A stretch of 64,000 nucleotides of DNA from Bacteroidota bacterium. Lineage in GTDB: Bacteria > Bacteroidota > Bacteroidia > Bacteroidales > UBA4417. How positions within the stretch are numbered: the first letter of the stretch is position 1; every line of letters starts with the position of its first letter. The translations under genes and the position numbers were made by a program. This document shows, piece after piece, positions 25,497 to 34,207 of the stretch. Below the pieces are notes generated by a model. That model was not told the origin of the DNA. It saw only the letters and a program-made list of their open reading frames with translations, and made no database searches. The stretch is taken from the NCBI GenBank assembly GCA_013376995.1, contig JACAAZ010000022.1:18946-82945 (forward strand), written 5' to 3'.

Positions 25497-27098
25497 TTAT
25501 TGAGAAGGCTTTCGATAATTGATCTTACCTGCATCCATATCTTTCATCCTGACATCCAAACGTTGCCGGAATCCCAACCAATCGCGCCCCTTCGACCAGC
25601 AAACTTCCGACAGCGCCTGTAACCTGGGGAATACAAGGTATTCAAAACGTTCTTCTGATGGGATCTCTTCAGTCCACACACAACTTTGCAGCCCTATTAC
25701 TTTATTCATTACCTCTTTGGGAAAATGAGTTTTAGGGTCATATTCATAAAGTTCCCTGAATGTTGAATCCGAATGGTGACCGCTGATGTAAAACGGAGAC
25801 CAGGGTGTCAGGATGATACTGTTTCCATTCCCGGCACATCGTCCGGGCGAATCCTTTAACCAATCACGCCAGTACATCATAATGAGATTACTGTCAACCT
25901 TACCATCAATCACATCATCCCAGGCAATCACTTTCTTTCCTTTCGACTCCAAGTGTTGCTGAAGTTGCCTGACGAAATAATTCTGAACTTCCTTTATATC
26001 AGTTAAAGCATGTTCCTTCATAAATTGCCTGCAAATTCCGGATGATTCCCAGGTATCTTTTTCTACTTCATCACTGCCAATATGAACATAAGGTGAAGGA
26101 AAAAGCGAGGCAATTTCATCCCAAACTGCAAAAGCGAATTGCATGGTTTCCTGTTTGCATGGGCATATTGGATACGAGAATTCCTTCCCCCATCCTGTTG
26201 AGCCTGTACATGAAAGTTCCGGGTAAGCCCTGATGGCAGCCGACATATGCCCGGGCATATCGACTTCCGGGATAACTTCAACATAGTGTGCTGTTGCATA
26301 GTTAATGATTTCCTCCAGTTCCTTCTTTGAATAGAATCCCCCATAGGTCTCATCAGCCCTGACAAATCGCCTGTCAATTGCGAAATCGGGGTTTTTTTTT
26401 GCCTGAAGCAAACAAGCTGAATCCAGGTCGTTGAACGTCCGCCAGGAACCTGTTTCATTCAACAGGGGAAATTTTTCAGATTGCACCCTCCAACCCTGGT
26501 CATCAGTGAGATGTAAATGCAGCTTGTTCAGCTTGTAAGAGGAAATCCAGTCGATGAGTCTTAGAATATATTCTTTTGTGAAAAAATGCCTTGAAACATC
26601 AAGATGAAATCCTCTCCATTCGTATGCCGGGGAATCACGAATTTCGCAGCAAGGAATTACATAATTTGATTTATGCTGCTTTGCATCCAAAACATACAAA
26701 GGTTGAATCAACTGCTTTATTGATTGAAAAGCATAGAAAGCACCGGCTGCATCACTATATGATATAATGATTTTTGACGGAGTTATCCGAAGTATATAAC
26801 CATCCTTGGGGATAGAAACATCCTTTGCAAAACATATGGAATTCCTGCTGCCTGCTGAATGATACTTGATTGGAAAGTGCGTCAATCCAGAAACATACTT
26901 TACCAGGCTATCTGAAACAGGCCGGAGCAGCTTGTTGGGAGTTGCAAATTTTAAATTGTGCGAAAGGTGGAAATAACCTTCGGAAACCTGGATGGAAACC
27001 GGTTTGGGGATTACAGGATACCGTTGGTCAACAGTCTGGCCCTGGCATATACCTGCTGATAGAAATGCAATAAAGAGTGTGGAAAGAAATCGTACCAT
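25497..27098 (-). CDS. GH20 beta-N-acetylhexosaminidase (secreted)
   Basis: 533 residues with a normal signal peptide (MVRFLSTLFIAFLSAGICQG), so periplasmic or secreted and not lipid-anchored. GH20b domain (about 30-150) and GH20 barrel with Asp343-Glu344 in HIGSDEVE. Large blocks match the neighbour at 23593, such as KLNKLHLHLTDDQGWR, so the two arose by tandem duplication and then diverged in localisation. The reading frame is open to a TTG at 27134, but the ATG at 27098 gives the proper signal peptide and lies 60 bp after a -7 box. Expected to act on terminal GlcNAc or GalNAc. Confidence 0.88.
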   Translation of the reverse strand: MVRFLSTLFIAFLSAGICQGQTVDQRYPVIPKPVSIQVSEGYFHLSHNLKFATPNKLLRPVSDSLVKYVSGLTHFPIKYHSAGSRNSICFAKDVSIPKDGYILRITPSKIIISYSDAAGAFYAFQSIKQLIQPLYVLDAKQHKSNYVIPCCEIRDSPAYEWRGFHLDVSRHFFTKEYILRLIDWISSYKLNKLHLHLTDDQGWRVQSEKFPLLNETGSWRTFNDLDSACLLQAKKNPDFAIDRRFVRADETYGGFYSKKELEEIINYATAHYVEVIPEVDMPGHMSAAIRAYPELSCTGSTGWGKEFSYPICPCKQETMQFAFAVWDEIASLFPSPYVHIGSDEVEKDTWESSGICRQFMKEHALTDIKEVQNYFVRQLQQHLESKGKKVIAWDDVIDGKVDSNLIMMYWRDWLKDSPGRCAGNGNSIILTPWSPFYISGHHSDSTFRELYEYDPKTHFPKEVMNKVIGLQSCVWTEEIPSEERFEYLVFPRLQALSEVCWSKGRDWLGFRQRLDVRMKDMDAGKINYRKPSQ

Positions 27099-27158
27099 GG
27101 CATTGGGGAGGGCCAGGAAAAAAGAGAGAAACAACCTTTCTTTTCAGGCAACTCAAAC

Positions 27159-27166
27159 CAAAAGTA
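27159..27166 (-). promoter_or_regulatory. Predicted -7 box TACTTTTG of the third GH20 gene
   Basis: Minus-strand match to TAnnTTTG located 60 bp upstream of the ATG at 27098 and just after the stop codon of the small gene at 27178-27558. Confidence 0.4.
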
Positions 27167-27177
27167 CGGAATTGGAT

Positions 27178-27558
27178 TTAGACAGCCTTCAGGTGCTTAA
27201 CCCTGCTTATCAGGGCATCCTGCTCCATGTTGTCTTTTTGTGCAAGCAGGCGGATAATCCTGTTGCGATGGATAAGTCTTTTCATCAACTGATAATTTCC
27301 CATTCCTTTGAGGAATTTCATCATCAGTTCGGTTGATTGTGCTTCTGCATTATCTTTTGCAGCCTGGATAATCCTTGAATTTACCTGGAAGGCATAATCA
27401 CATAATCCTAAATCTACAATATCTTTAATCTGTTTTCTAAGATCAGCATTCAGTTGAATAGCTTTCTGAAATAAAGTGAATGAAATTTTTCTGTCTTCTA
27501 CTAATGAGAATACTCCTGCAGGATGATTGTCACCTTTTAAATAGTCAATTTGGTTCAT
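27178..27558 (-). CDS. Small helical protein of unknown function
   Basis: 126 residues, no signal peptide or membrane segment. The sequence is rich in Lys, Gln, Asn and Leu and reads as mostly alpha-helical, with a basic C-terminal part (NYQLMKRLIHRNRIIRLLAQKD). No family was recognised. It has a proper ATG at 27558, and its codon usage and composition look like its neighbours, so it is probably real. It stands between the DUF4403 lipoprotein gene and the third GH20 gene, on the same strand, with gaps of about 140 and 80 bp. Confidence 0.55.
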   Translation of the reverse strand: MNQIDYLKGDNHPAGVFSLVEDRKISFTLFQKAIQLNADLRKQIKDIVDLGLCDYAFQVNSRIIQAAKDNAEAQSTELMMKFLKGMGNYQLMKRLIHRNRIIRLLAQKDNMEQDALISRVKHLKAV

Positions 27559-27696
27559 AGTGTTTGGGCGTTTAATTTATTGTTTATAGCCCAGTCAAAA
27601 AATAGTAATAGTGAGAAGTAGAAAAAAATCTACTTTCTAAATAAGAAATAATCATAATTATTTCTGGAACAACAACTTATAAATTGGGCCTGAAAC

Positions 27697-29097
27697 CTAT
27701 TTATTTTCCAGGCCTATCATTAACTTACCTTGCAATGAGACCGGGGCAACGATAGAATCCTGTGTAAGAACAGGTTGCAAGACTTCCATTTTTGTCAGGT
27801 TTCCACTCAGGAAAAAACCTTCAGCAATGTCATAATGTTTCAGGTTTTTCTGGATAAGGTCATAGGTCTCACGCAGACTAGCTCCTGCAGGATATACCAT
27901 TTTCTTTTCAAGTATGCGTTCAATACCTCCATTGGCAAGCCAGGATGCAGATTCCAGTAAGAGATTACGGGTTTTCATGTGAAACTCCAGGTCATTCATT
28001 ACAATACATGAATCTGATGAACGATATGCAGGTTTGCCGGCAAAATACAATTTTCCTGTTAAACTTCCGGTAACATCCGTTTCGACGATCATTTTATCAT
28101 CGCCACCATACACTTTGACCCCGGTTATGGTAATGTTCTTATTCCCAAACTTATAACTGGTATTCAGCAATTGTGCTTTCGATATGGAGTCGATATAGGG
28201 ATAATAAATATAGGAAGTCACATTAATTACGAAGTCATCACTCAGCTTTGAAGCAGGTACCAGGTCAGGAAGGGTAGAATTGACGGTGTAGGGAGGTTGC
28301 TTCCCGGTAAAGCACTCTGTAACGGCTTGAATAGATGAAGTATGACGAATAATGCCTTTCCCTCCAGTAATCGGGCTGGCAGATATGGTCTTAGGAATGA
28401 CTCTCAGCCATAGTCCATAAGTTGGATCCAGCAACATGGGTTTCTGAATGTCGGTCCATGCTTGTTGAGCATTGGTTCTCAAATCCAGGCTTGCCTTCAT
28501 TCCATCATCAATCGCTGAACTGATTGTTTCCATATTGTATTTGATGATGAGGTCAGCAATAAAAGTGATGGGTAGGTCAATTGGGCCTATTTTCAAGACT
28601 GGCTTGCTTAACCATTTGTAGCCATCAGAAACCGTTTTGGTTGTAATAGTCCAATCCTTATTAACAGATACCGAAGTATGAAAATCCAGGGCTATCTCCG
28701 CATTTACCTCACGGTAATCCGACAGACTGATACCGAACTGTTCTACTTTCCATCCTGCCTTGATCCACAATTTAAGCGGAACATTATATACAAACTGTCC
28801 TTTGTCAAAACTCAGCTTAATGTTGTCCTTTTTCCAGGCCTTAACCATCATGTTATCTCCTCCATTGTTATCAAGGCTGTTGTCGTCGTAGATAAGTCCG
28901 GTAAGTTGCTTGTTAAGGAATGTTTCCAGCTCTGGAACCTTCATCTCCACCGGAAGGTTAATCAGGGAAGGTTTAGGTTGATAGTTGAAAGGCTGATAAG
29001 ACTCTGCCGGTTTTTCAGGTATAAAAGTACTCTTGCAGGAGCCTAACACTAGAATTAATAAGCTGAAATAGAAGACATTACAAATTAATGATCTCAT
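27697..29097 (-). CDS. DUF4403 family lipoprotein
   Basis: 466 residues with a lipoprotein signal (LILVLGSCKSTF, Cys21). The body is a single beta-rich domain characteristic of DUF4403, a family of envelope lipoproteins of unknown function in Gram-negative bacteria; recognisable stretches are IPEKPAESYQPF, LNKQLTGLIYDD and the region around SAIDDGMKASLDL. The C-terminus ends in VSLQGKLMIGLENK. A -7 box TAACTTTG is 16 bp upstream. No functional partner is apparent from the neighbours. Confidence 0.75.
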   Translation of the reverse strand: MRSLICNVFYFSLLILVLGSCKSTFIPEKPAESYQPFNYQPKPSLINLPVEMKVPELETFLNKQLTGLIYDDNSLDNNGGDNMMVKAWKKDNIKLSFDKGQFVYNVPLKLWIKAGWKVEQFGISLSDYREVNAEIALDFHTSVSVNKDWTITTKTVSDGYKWLSKPVLKIGPIDLPITFIADLIIKYNMETISSAIDDGMKASLDLRTNAQQAWTDIQKPMLLDPTYGLWLRVIPKTISASPITGGKGIIRHTSSIQAVTECFTGKQPPYTVNSTLPDLVPASKLSDDFVINVTSYIYYPYIDSISKAQLLNTSYKFGNKNITITGVKVYGGDDKMIVETDVTGSLTGKLYFAGKPAYRSSDSCIVMNDLEFHMKTRNLLLESASWLANGGIERILEKKMVYPAGASLRETYDLIQKNLKHYDIAEGFFLSGNLTKMEVLQPVLTQDSIVAPVSLQGKLMIGLENK

Positions 29098-29113
29098 AAT
29101 CCGGAAATTTCTG

Positions 29114-29121
29114 CAAAGTTA
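29114..29121 (-). promoter_or_regulatory. Predicted -7 box TAACTTTG of the DUF4403 gene
   Basis: Minus-strand match to TAnnTTTG, 16 bp upstream of the start codon at 29097, leaving a very short leader. Confidence 0.5.
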
Positions 29122-29330
29122 AGTTGAATCTCTTTTATATCATGAAGTAAAATGCCTGAAAGTGCTAATACCATTGTTTATCAGATTCAAGAAACCAGGT
29201 TTCTGCAAAATTCACAATTTTCTATTTCCTCTATAGATATTGATCATCATCCCATTGCTTTTTCCTGACGGGAGATTCATTCATGCTTGCCCCTCATTTA
29301 CTCAGGGCTGGTTTCAAAATGGGATAAAAA

Positions 29331-29358
29331 AGAAAGACCGGGAATCATCTCCCCGGTC
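29331..29358 (-). terminator. Rho-independent terminator
   Basis: A 7-bp GC-rich stem (GACCGGG, 29336-29342 with 29352-29358) with a 9-base loop, followed on the minus strand by TTTCTTTTTTAT. It probably ends the transcript of the exonuclease/GIY-YIG gene, about 330 bp after its stop codon. The gap 29122-29684 shows no other feature. Confidence 0.7.
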
Positions 29359-29684
29359 CTCTTCATAGTTTGGTTTCTGGTTATTGGGTATCTTTCGTAT
29401 TGTAAATCCGGTAGTTAGAAAATATATGTATTTGCTTCCTCCTGTGAACTACTGATTACAATTAATTTATCTAAACACAATTGCATAATCATGATACTAG
29501 AAAGCCAACTATTATGCCATGAATTGTATGCAGTTGTTTGTCATGTATTTAATAGTGCAATCCCAATGAATCCGGAATTAAAAGTGTCCCAAAACAGAAA
29601 AGTCGTTCCCAAAATGGACGAATCCGCAAAAAAACAGATTTGTATAACTGAAAATAAGGTGACTGGAAACAATCCCAGGGGAGA

Positions 29685-31031
29685 TTAGAACCTGATGAAT
29701 CGCAAGCCTTTCCTGCTCCTGGTGAAATGCCTCAGGATCTGTTGAATATCGCGGTTGTCCTGGTACGGCCGGATGCATTCCCGTAAATGCTCGGGAGATC
29801 CATTGCTCCCTGATTTGTCGAACCAACCGAACCCGGAATATTTTCCATTCTCGATAAGTACAACCGAGCCTTCATCTTCATGCCGGCCCCTGTCAACGAT
29901 TAGAACATTCTGCCAGTTATGGCTGAATTGAGCAAGCGCTTTATTCACGCGTTCGTTATAAATATCCGCAGCTTCCTTTCCGATGCATGCCCCGCTACAC
30001 TGTCCGATGGAATGATGGAAACAAGCTCCCTGGCTTTGATATAATCCGCAAAGCTTCTGACAAAGTTCGAATTTATCCACCAGGCGGTAAAGGGCGGAAT
30101 TGGCTTCTTCATATGAGGTAAATACAGCTTGCGCAGAGGCGTTTCCCTTTAGTTTGGTTAACTGGAGGTTGATATAACCAGCCTGGTTCATAAATGAAGT
30201 AAGCCCGAATTTGTAAAGCGTCCTTCTTTGGAGTCGGTTGTATAAGGGCAGATGCTTTTTGATCTCATCCGATTCAAGCAATAAGGCAATGAGTTCGCTA
30301 CCGGTTTCTTCAAAAGAAATATCGGCAGTCCGCTCACACATCTGCTGAGCTTTCGGTGACTGCCGGTTTGTAAAATGTGAGAGCACCCTCGTTCTTATAT
30401 CCCGGCTCTTCCCGATATAGAGGATAGTTCCGTTTTCGTCATGGAAATAATAAACTCCTGCTGAATGGGGTAATTTGGAAAACAAGGTTTTATTCAGTGA
30501 GGGGTTTAATCCCGAAAGGTTTACCCCACTCAGGGACGGATCAGCTTCAATCAGTTTTTCAAAGACTTTTACCGTTGCGAGTGCATCCCCGGCAGCACGG
30601 TGCCTGTTCTCAATGTTAATGTCAAGGCTTTGGCAGAGATTACCAAGGCTATAGGAGTTAAAGCCTGGCAGAAGCTTCCTTGAAAGTTTCACAGTACACA
30701 ACGTCGGACGATGGTATTTGTATCCCAGTCGTTGGAACTCCTGCCTCAGGAAACCATAGTCGAATATTGCATTATGGGCAACAAATACGCAATCCTGGGT
30801 TAATTCAACAATTTTCCTGGCCACCTCGAAAAACTTTGGCGCATCCTGTACCATCTCGTCAGTTATTCCGGTAAGCCGGCTCACAAATGGAGGGATTCTC
30901 TTTTCAGGATTTACCAGGGTGGAGTACTCATCCGTGATCTTTGTTCCATCGTGGATATAAATGGCAACTTCCGTTACCTTTTCATGGAGTGCGCTTCCAC
31001 CTGTTGTTTCTATATCGATAATGGCAAACAC
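29685..31031 (-). CDS. DnaQ-like 3'-5' exonuclease fused to a UvrC-type GIY-YIG nuclease domain
   Basis: 448 residues. The N-terminal 170 are a DEDDh exonuclease: DIETTG at residues 5-10, HNAIFDYGFL in the middle and HRAAGDA near 145. A GIY-YIG domain follows (about 195-275) with AGVYYFHDENGTILYIGKSRDIRTR split around its two signature strands. The C-terminal third resembles UvrC/Cho sequences, including CSGACIGKEAADIYNERV. Such fusions are widespread in Bacteroidota and Actinobacteria and are thought to act in nucleotide excision or mismatch repair; their exact job is not settled. A -7 box TACATTTG lies 22 bp upstream. Confidence 0.85.
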   Translation of the reverse strand: MFAIIDIETTGGSALHEKVTEVAIYIHDGTKITDEYSTLVNPEKRIPPFVSRLTGITDEMVQDAPKFFEVARKIVELTQDCVFVAHNAIFDYGFLRQEFQRLGYKYHRPTLCTVKLSRKLLPGFNSYSLGNLCQSLDINIENRHRAAGDALATVKVFEKLIEADPSLSGVNLSGLNPSLNKTLFSKLPHSAGVYYFHDENGTILYIGKSRDIRTRVLSHFTNRQSPKAQQMCERTADISFEETGSELIALLLESDEIKKHLPLYNRLQRRTLYKFGLTSFMNQAGYINLQLTKLKGNASAQAVFTSYEEANSALYRLVDKFELCQKLCGLYQSQGACFHHSIGQCSGACIGKEAADIYNERVNKALAQFSHNWQNVLIVDRGRHEDEGSVVLIENGKYSGFGWFDKSGSNGSPEHLRECIRPYQDNRDIQQILRHFTRSRKGLRFIRF

Positions 31032-31053
31032 GGTAAGAGAAATGTTGAGTCGT

Positions 31054-31061
31054 CAAATGTA
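31054..31061 (-). promoter_or_regulatory. Predicted -7 box TACATTTG of the exonuclease/GIY-YIG gene
   Basis: Minus-strand match to TAnnTTTG, 22 bp upstream of the ATG at 31031. Confidence 0.45.
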
Positions 31062-31180
31062 CGTTTTAGCAACATATCCGTGGAGGTTTGGCTCTGATTT
31101 TTCATATCATCAAAGTTTAATGAAAAGAAAGAAACAAGAGATGTCTGGTGAACTGTTTAAACAGTTGAAAAGGTAAAGGA

Positions 31181-31515
31181 ATCAGCGCTTTTCAGCGTAA
31201 TCTGGTCTTTATTCAAATTTGGAACGCTGATAACGCGGAAAGACGCGAAAGATCAAGGATCATTTATTATCTCCATATTCCTGGCACCAAATAGGAATGA
31301 CAATCAGCGCTTTTCAGTGCAATCTGCGTCTCTATTCAAATTTGGAACGCTGATGACGCGGAAAGACGCGAAAGATCATGGATCAATTATTTTTTATCCT
31401 CCATATTCCTGGCACCAAATAGGAATGACAATCAGCGCTTTTCAGCGCAATCTGCGTCTTTATTCAAAATTTGGAACGCGGAAAGACGCGAAAGATCAAG
31501 GATTGATTAATTTTT
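31181..31515. repeat. Three tandem copies of a 122-128 bp intergenic repeat
   Basis: Copies begin at 31181, 31303 and 31431 with ATCAGCGCTTTTCAG and contain GGAACGCTGATAACGCGG and CTGGCACCAAATAGGAATG blocks; the third copy is truncated. The GGAACGCTGA-ACGCGG core recurs at 60725, so it belongs to a dispersed family. The repeats fill most of the 31062-31641 gap upstream of prs. Short open frames inside them are not genes. Confidence 0.85.
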
Positions 31516-31617
31516 TTACAACAGTTTTCAGGCAACAAACGTCGAACGCCGAACCATTTAACCCTTTTAACCCTGTAAACACTTAGAAAGCTTTCCCTGA
31601 ATATCACTGTAAATCAG

Positions 31618-31649
31618 TTTGGAAGCTTCAGAAAAACATTCTATCTTTG
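31618..31649 (+). promoter_or_regulatory. Promoter of the prs-rplY operon
   Basis: TTTG at 31618-31621, a 20-bp spacer, and TATCTTTG at 31642-31649 give a complete Bacteroidota -33/-7 promoter. The ATG at 31677 is 27 bp downstream. The longer reading frame begins inside the -7 box, so it is not the true start. Confidence 0.75.
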
Positions 31650-31676
31650 CAACCCATCCGTGATAATTCCTGCACC

Positions 31677-32612
31677 ATGAACAAGCCCATCAAGATCTTT
31701 TCGGGTAGGCAGACGCGCTACCTGGCAGAAAAAATTGCAGAATCCTATGGGCAAAAGCTGGGCGAAATCCAGGTGACGGAATTCAGCGATGGAGAATTTA
31801 CAACGTCCTTTGAAGAGAATTTGCGTGGTAGCGATGTGTTTATTGTCCAGTCCACTTTCCCACCGGCCGAAAACCTGTTGGAATTGCTGATGCTGGTCGA
31901 TGCTGCTAAAAGAGCCTCTGCTAGGCATATTATAGCCGTTATTCCTTATTTCGGCTTTGCCAGGCAGGACAGGAAAGATAAACCCAGGGTTCCGATAACA
32001 GCCAAGCTAATTGCCAACCTTATATCCAAAGCCGGGGTTCAGCGTATAATTACCGTTGACCTGCACGCGGACCAGATCCAGGGCTTTTTTGACCTGCCGG
32101 TTGACCATCTGTATGCCTCATCCATCTTCCTGCCTTATATCAAGGAGATGAACCTGCCTAACCTGATCATGGCTTCGCCCGATACAGGAGGGACCCGGAG
32201 AGCCGGAGCATATGCCAAAGCCTTGAATACCGGGTTTGTAATTTGCTACAAACAACGCTCCAAGGCAAATATGGTAGAAACTATGCAACTCATCGGGGAT
32301 GTTACAGGGAAAGACGTAATACTGTTGGATGACATTATCGATACAGGCGGAACATTTACTAAAGCCGCTCAGATCATGATGGATAACGGAGCTGCTAGTG
32401 TAAGGGGATTTTGTACGCACCCCATACTATCGGGCCCGGCAATCGACAGGATCGAAAAGTCTGCTTTTACTGAGGTTGTAGTGACAGATACTATTCCTCT
32501 TAAACGAACCTGTTCCAAGATTAAAGTTCTGACAACTGCACACCTGTTGGCAGATGTGATCAAGAGGCTTCAAAATTATGAATCCATATCATCATTGTTT
32601 AAATTCAATTAA
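31677..32612 (+). CDS. prs: Ribose-phosphate pyrophosphokinase
   Basis: 311 residues, the usual length. It makes PRPP from ribose 5-phosphate and ATP for nucleotide, His and Trp synthesis in the cytoplasm. Visible family blocks are KIFSGRQTRYLAEKIAE at the start, DGEFTTSFEENLRG, YFGFARQDRKDKPR, the flexible-loop and metal-site segment DLHADQIQGFFD, and the PRPP-binding DDIIDTGGTF. The start at 31677 is fixed by the promoter directly upstream. The L25 gene follows after 24 bp, a pairing common in Bacteroidota. Confidence 0.95.
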   Translation: MNKPIKIFSGRQTRYLAEKIAESYGQKLGEIQVTEFSDGEFTTSFEENLRGSDVFIVQSTFPPAENLLELLMLVDAAKRASARHIIAVIPYFGFARQDRKDKPRVPITAKLIANLISKAGVQRIITVDLHADQIQGFFDLPVDHLYASSIFLPYIKEMNLPNLIMASPDTGGTRRAGAYAKALNTGFVICYKQRSKANMVETMQLIGDVTGKDVILLDDIIDTGGTFTKAAQIMMDNGAASVRGFCTHPILSGPAIDRIEKSAFTEVVVTDTIPLKRTCSKIKVLTTAHLLADVIKRLQNYESISSLFKFN

Positions 32613-32636
32613 TAATTACTAAAACCTGATTAACAA

Positions 32637-33209
32637 ATGAAAACAGTATCTATGAGCGGTTCTCTTCGCGAGAACGTAGGGAAAAAAGATGCTAAGAAAA
32701 ACCGTGCAGAAGGCAAGGTGCCTTGTGTCCTTTACGGAGGCAAGGATGAAGTCCATTTCTCAGTTACCGAAAAGGATTTTGGCCCGGTTATCTTTACCCC
32801 TTATGCACATCTTATTAATCTTACCATAGCTGGTAAGGAATATCAAACCATCCTTCAGGATGTACAGTATCACCCGGTTACGGATAAAATTCTCCATGTT
32901 GACTTCCTTGAAGTACTCCCTGGTAAGCCTGTTGTTATTTCGATTCCAATTCGTATCGAAGGCGTTTCTGAAGGTGTTCTCCGTGGTGGTAAGCTGGTTA
33001 AGAAATTCCGCAAGCTGAAAGTTAAAGCGCTGCCTAAGGATTTACCAGATGAAATCAAAATTAACATTTCGCCACTCGATATCAACGATATTGTTAAAGT
33101 TAGTGACATCGTTCTTGACAATGTAATCCTCCTTGATGCTCCTTCAAGCCTTGTTTTAACAGTACTCCCAACCCGTGCCGTTGAAGCTGAAGTTCCAGGT
33201 AAGAAATAA
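32637..33209 (+). CDS. rplY: 50S ribosomal protein L25/Ctc
   Basis: 190 residues, so the long Ctc-type form: an N-terminal L25 domain that binds 5S rRNA (MSGSLRENVGKKDAKKNRAEGKVPCVLYGG) in two stretches and a C-terminal beta domain (about 95-180) containing VPIRIEGVSEG-like sequence. It is a peripheral component of the large subunit. It is co-transcribed with prs and followed by a hairpin terminator and then pth, the usual prs-rplY-pth order of bacteria. Confidence 0.93.
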   Translation: MKTVSMSGSLRENVGKKDAKKNRAEGKVPCVLYGGKDEVHFSVTEKDFGPVIFTPYAHLINLTIAGKEYQTILQDVQYHPVTDKILHVDFLEVLPGKPVVISIPIRIEGVSEGVLRGGKLVKKFRKLKVKALPKDLPDEIKINISPLDINDIVKVSDIVLDNVILLDAPSSLVLTVLPTRAVEAEVPGKK

Positions 33210-33230
33210 GATCCCATATTGCTTTTTTTG

Positions 33231-33268
33231 AAAGGTGCAGAGTGTTTAACTTTGTACCTTTCTTTTTG
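33231..33268 (+). terminator. Probable terminator after rplY
   Basis: AAAGGTGCA (33231-33239) can pair with TGTACCTTT (33253-33261), allowing one G-U pair, followed by TCTTTTTGG. The loop also contains TAACTTTG (33247-33254), a -7 box match, so the same stretch might start transcription of pth. Confidence 0.5.
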
Positions 33269-33373
33269 GAACACGGTCAGTATTCGGCTTCACTCAACCT
33301 GACCTAATTTATTTACCCTGGGCAGAAGTTCAGTAAACTGAATGAAAACAATTTAGATTTCCGTACTAAATTT

Positions 33374-33937
33374 ATGAAGTACCTCATAGTTGGACTAGGA
33401 AATGTCGGTGATGAGTATGCAAATACCCGTCATAATATTGGATTTATTGTTTTGGATGCTCTTGCACAAGACACTTCCGCCAGGTTCTCAATAGGTCGGC
33501 ATGCTTTCGTTGCAGAAACCAGGATAAAGAACAAGGAGCTCATCCTGCTGAAGCCTACTACGTTTATGAATCTCAGTGGCAAAGCTGTTAAATACTGGCT
33601 CGATAAGGAAAAGATTCCCCTCTCAAACCTGCTTGTCATCACTGATGATGTAGACCTTGACCTTGGAGTGCTGCGCCTTCGCTCTAAAGGTAGCGGCGGG
33701 AGCCACAATGGCCTCAATCATATCATCGAAACCTTACTGCTAACGGATTTTGCCCGCCTCAGGGTGGGGATCGGAAAGGACTATGCAAGGGGTTTCCAGG
33801 TGGATTATGTGTTGGGAAGGTGGACCTCGAAAGAAGAAAAGACATTAATACCGCGCATTGAAACAGCTGTCGAAATGATCAAAAATTTCGTTCTTGCCGG
33901 AGTGGATCGGACGATGTCAGAGTTTAATAACAAGTAG
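33374..33937 (+). CDS. pth: Aminoacyl-tRNA (peptidyl-tRNA) hydrolase
   Basis: 187 residues, the usual length. It recycles peptidyl-tRNA released from stalled ribosomes. Visible features are MKYLIVGLGNVGDEYANTRH with the catalytic His (residue 20), LLKPTTFMNLSGKAV with the substrate-binding Asn, DDVDLDLGVLRLR with the catalytic-site Asp, and GGSHNGLNHI. The gene follows prs-rplY on the same strand after 164 bp. Confidence 0.95.
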   Translation: MKYLIVGLGNVGDEYANTRHNIGFIVLDALAQDTSARFSIGRHAFVAETRIKNKELILLKPTTFMNLSGKAVKYWLDKEKIPLSNLLVITDDVDLDLGVLRLRSKGSGGSHNGLNHIIETLLLTDFARLRVGIGKDYARGFQVDYVLGRWTSKEEKTLIPRIETAVEMIKNFVLAGVDRTMSEFNNK

Positions 33938-34047
33938 TCCAAGGTTAATCCGCCTTCTGCAGAAGCGTTGTATAGATTAATGTTGATTAAAATATTGAAC
34001 ATCCAACATATATGAAGAATTAATGACTCTGTTGTAACTCTAAGGTT

Positions 34048-34110
34048 AACCACAATAGGCACGTAGAACACAATAGAAAACTAGTGTGACCTATTGTGCC
34101 TATTGTGTTT
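34048..34110. repeat. Intergenic inverted repeat
   Basis: CACAATAGGCAC (34051-34062) is repeated as GTGCCTATTGTG (34096-34107), forming 12-bp arms around a 33-bp loop in the 270-bp gap between pth and the convergent papain-like gene. It may act as a bidirectional terminator, but there is no T-run. Confidence 0.6.
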
Positions 34111-34207
34111 AAAATATATACTTAAGAGAACTAGTGGAGACATTCAGTTGAAATACAAACACTTGTCATTGCTCCTGTAAACGCTGATAGCCAAACAGAA
34201 CGACTTT

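Noticed and set aside
31032-31641. Riboswitch or small RNA upstream of prs
   Set aside because: The region is explained by three tandem repeat copies, and the prs promoter lies after them, so they are not part of the prs leader.
33247-33254. TAACTTTG as the promoter of pth
   Set aside because: It matches the -7 consensus but sits in the loop of the probable rplY terminator, 119 bp before pth; the evidence is not enough to call it separately.
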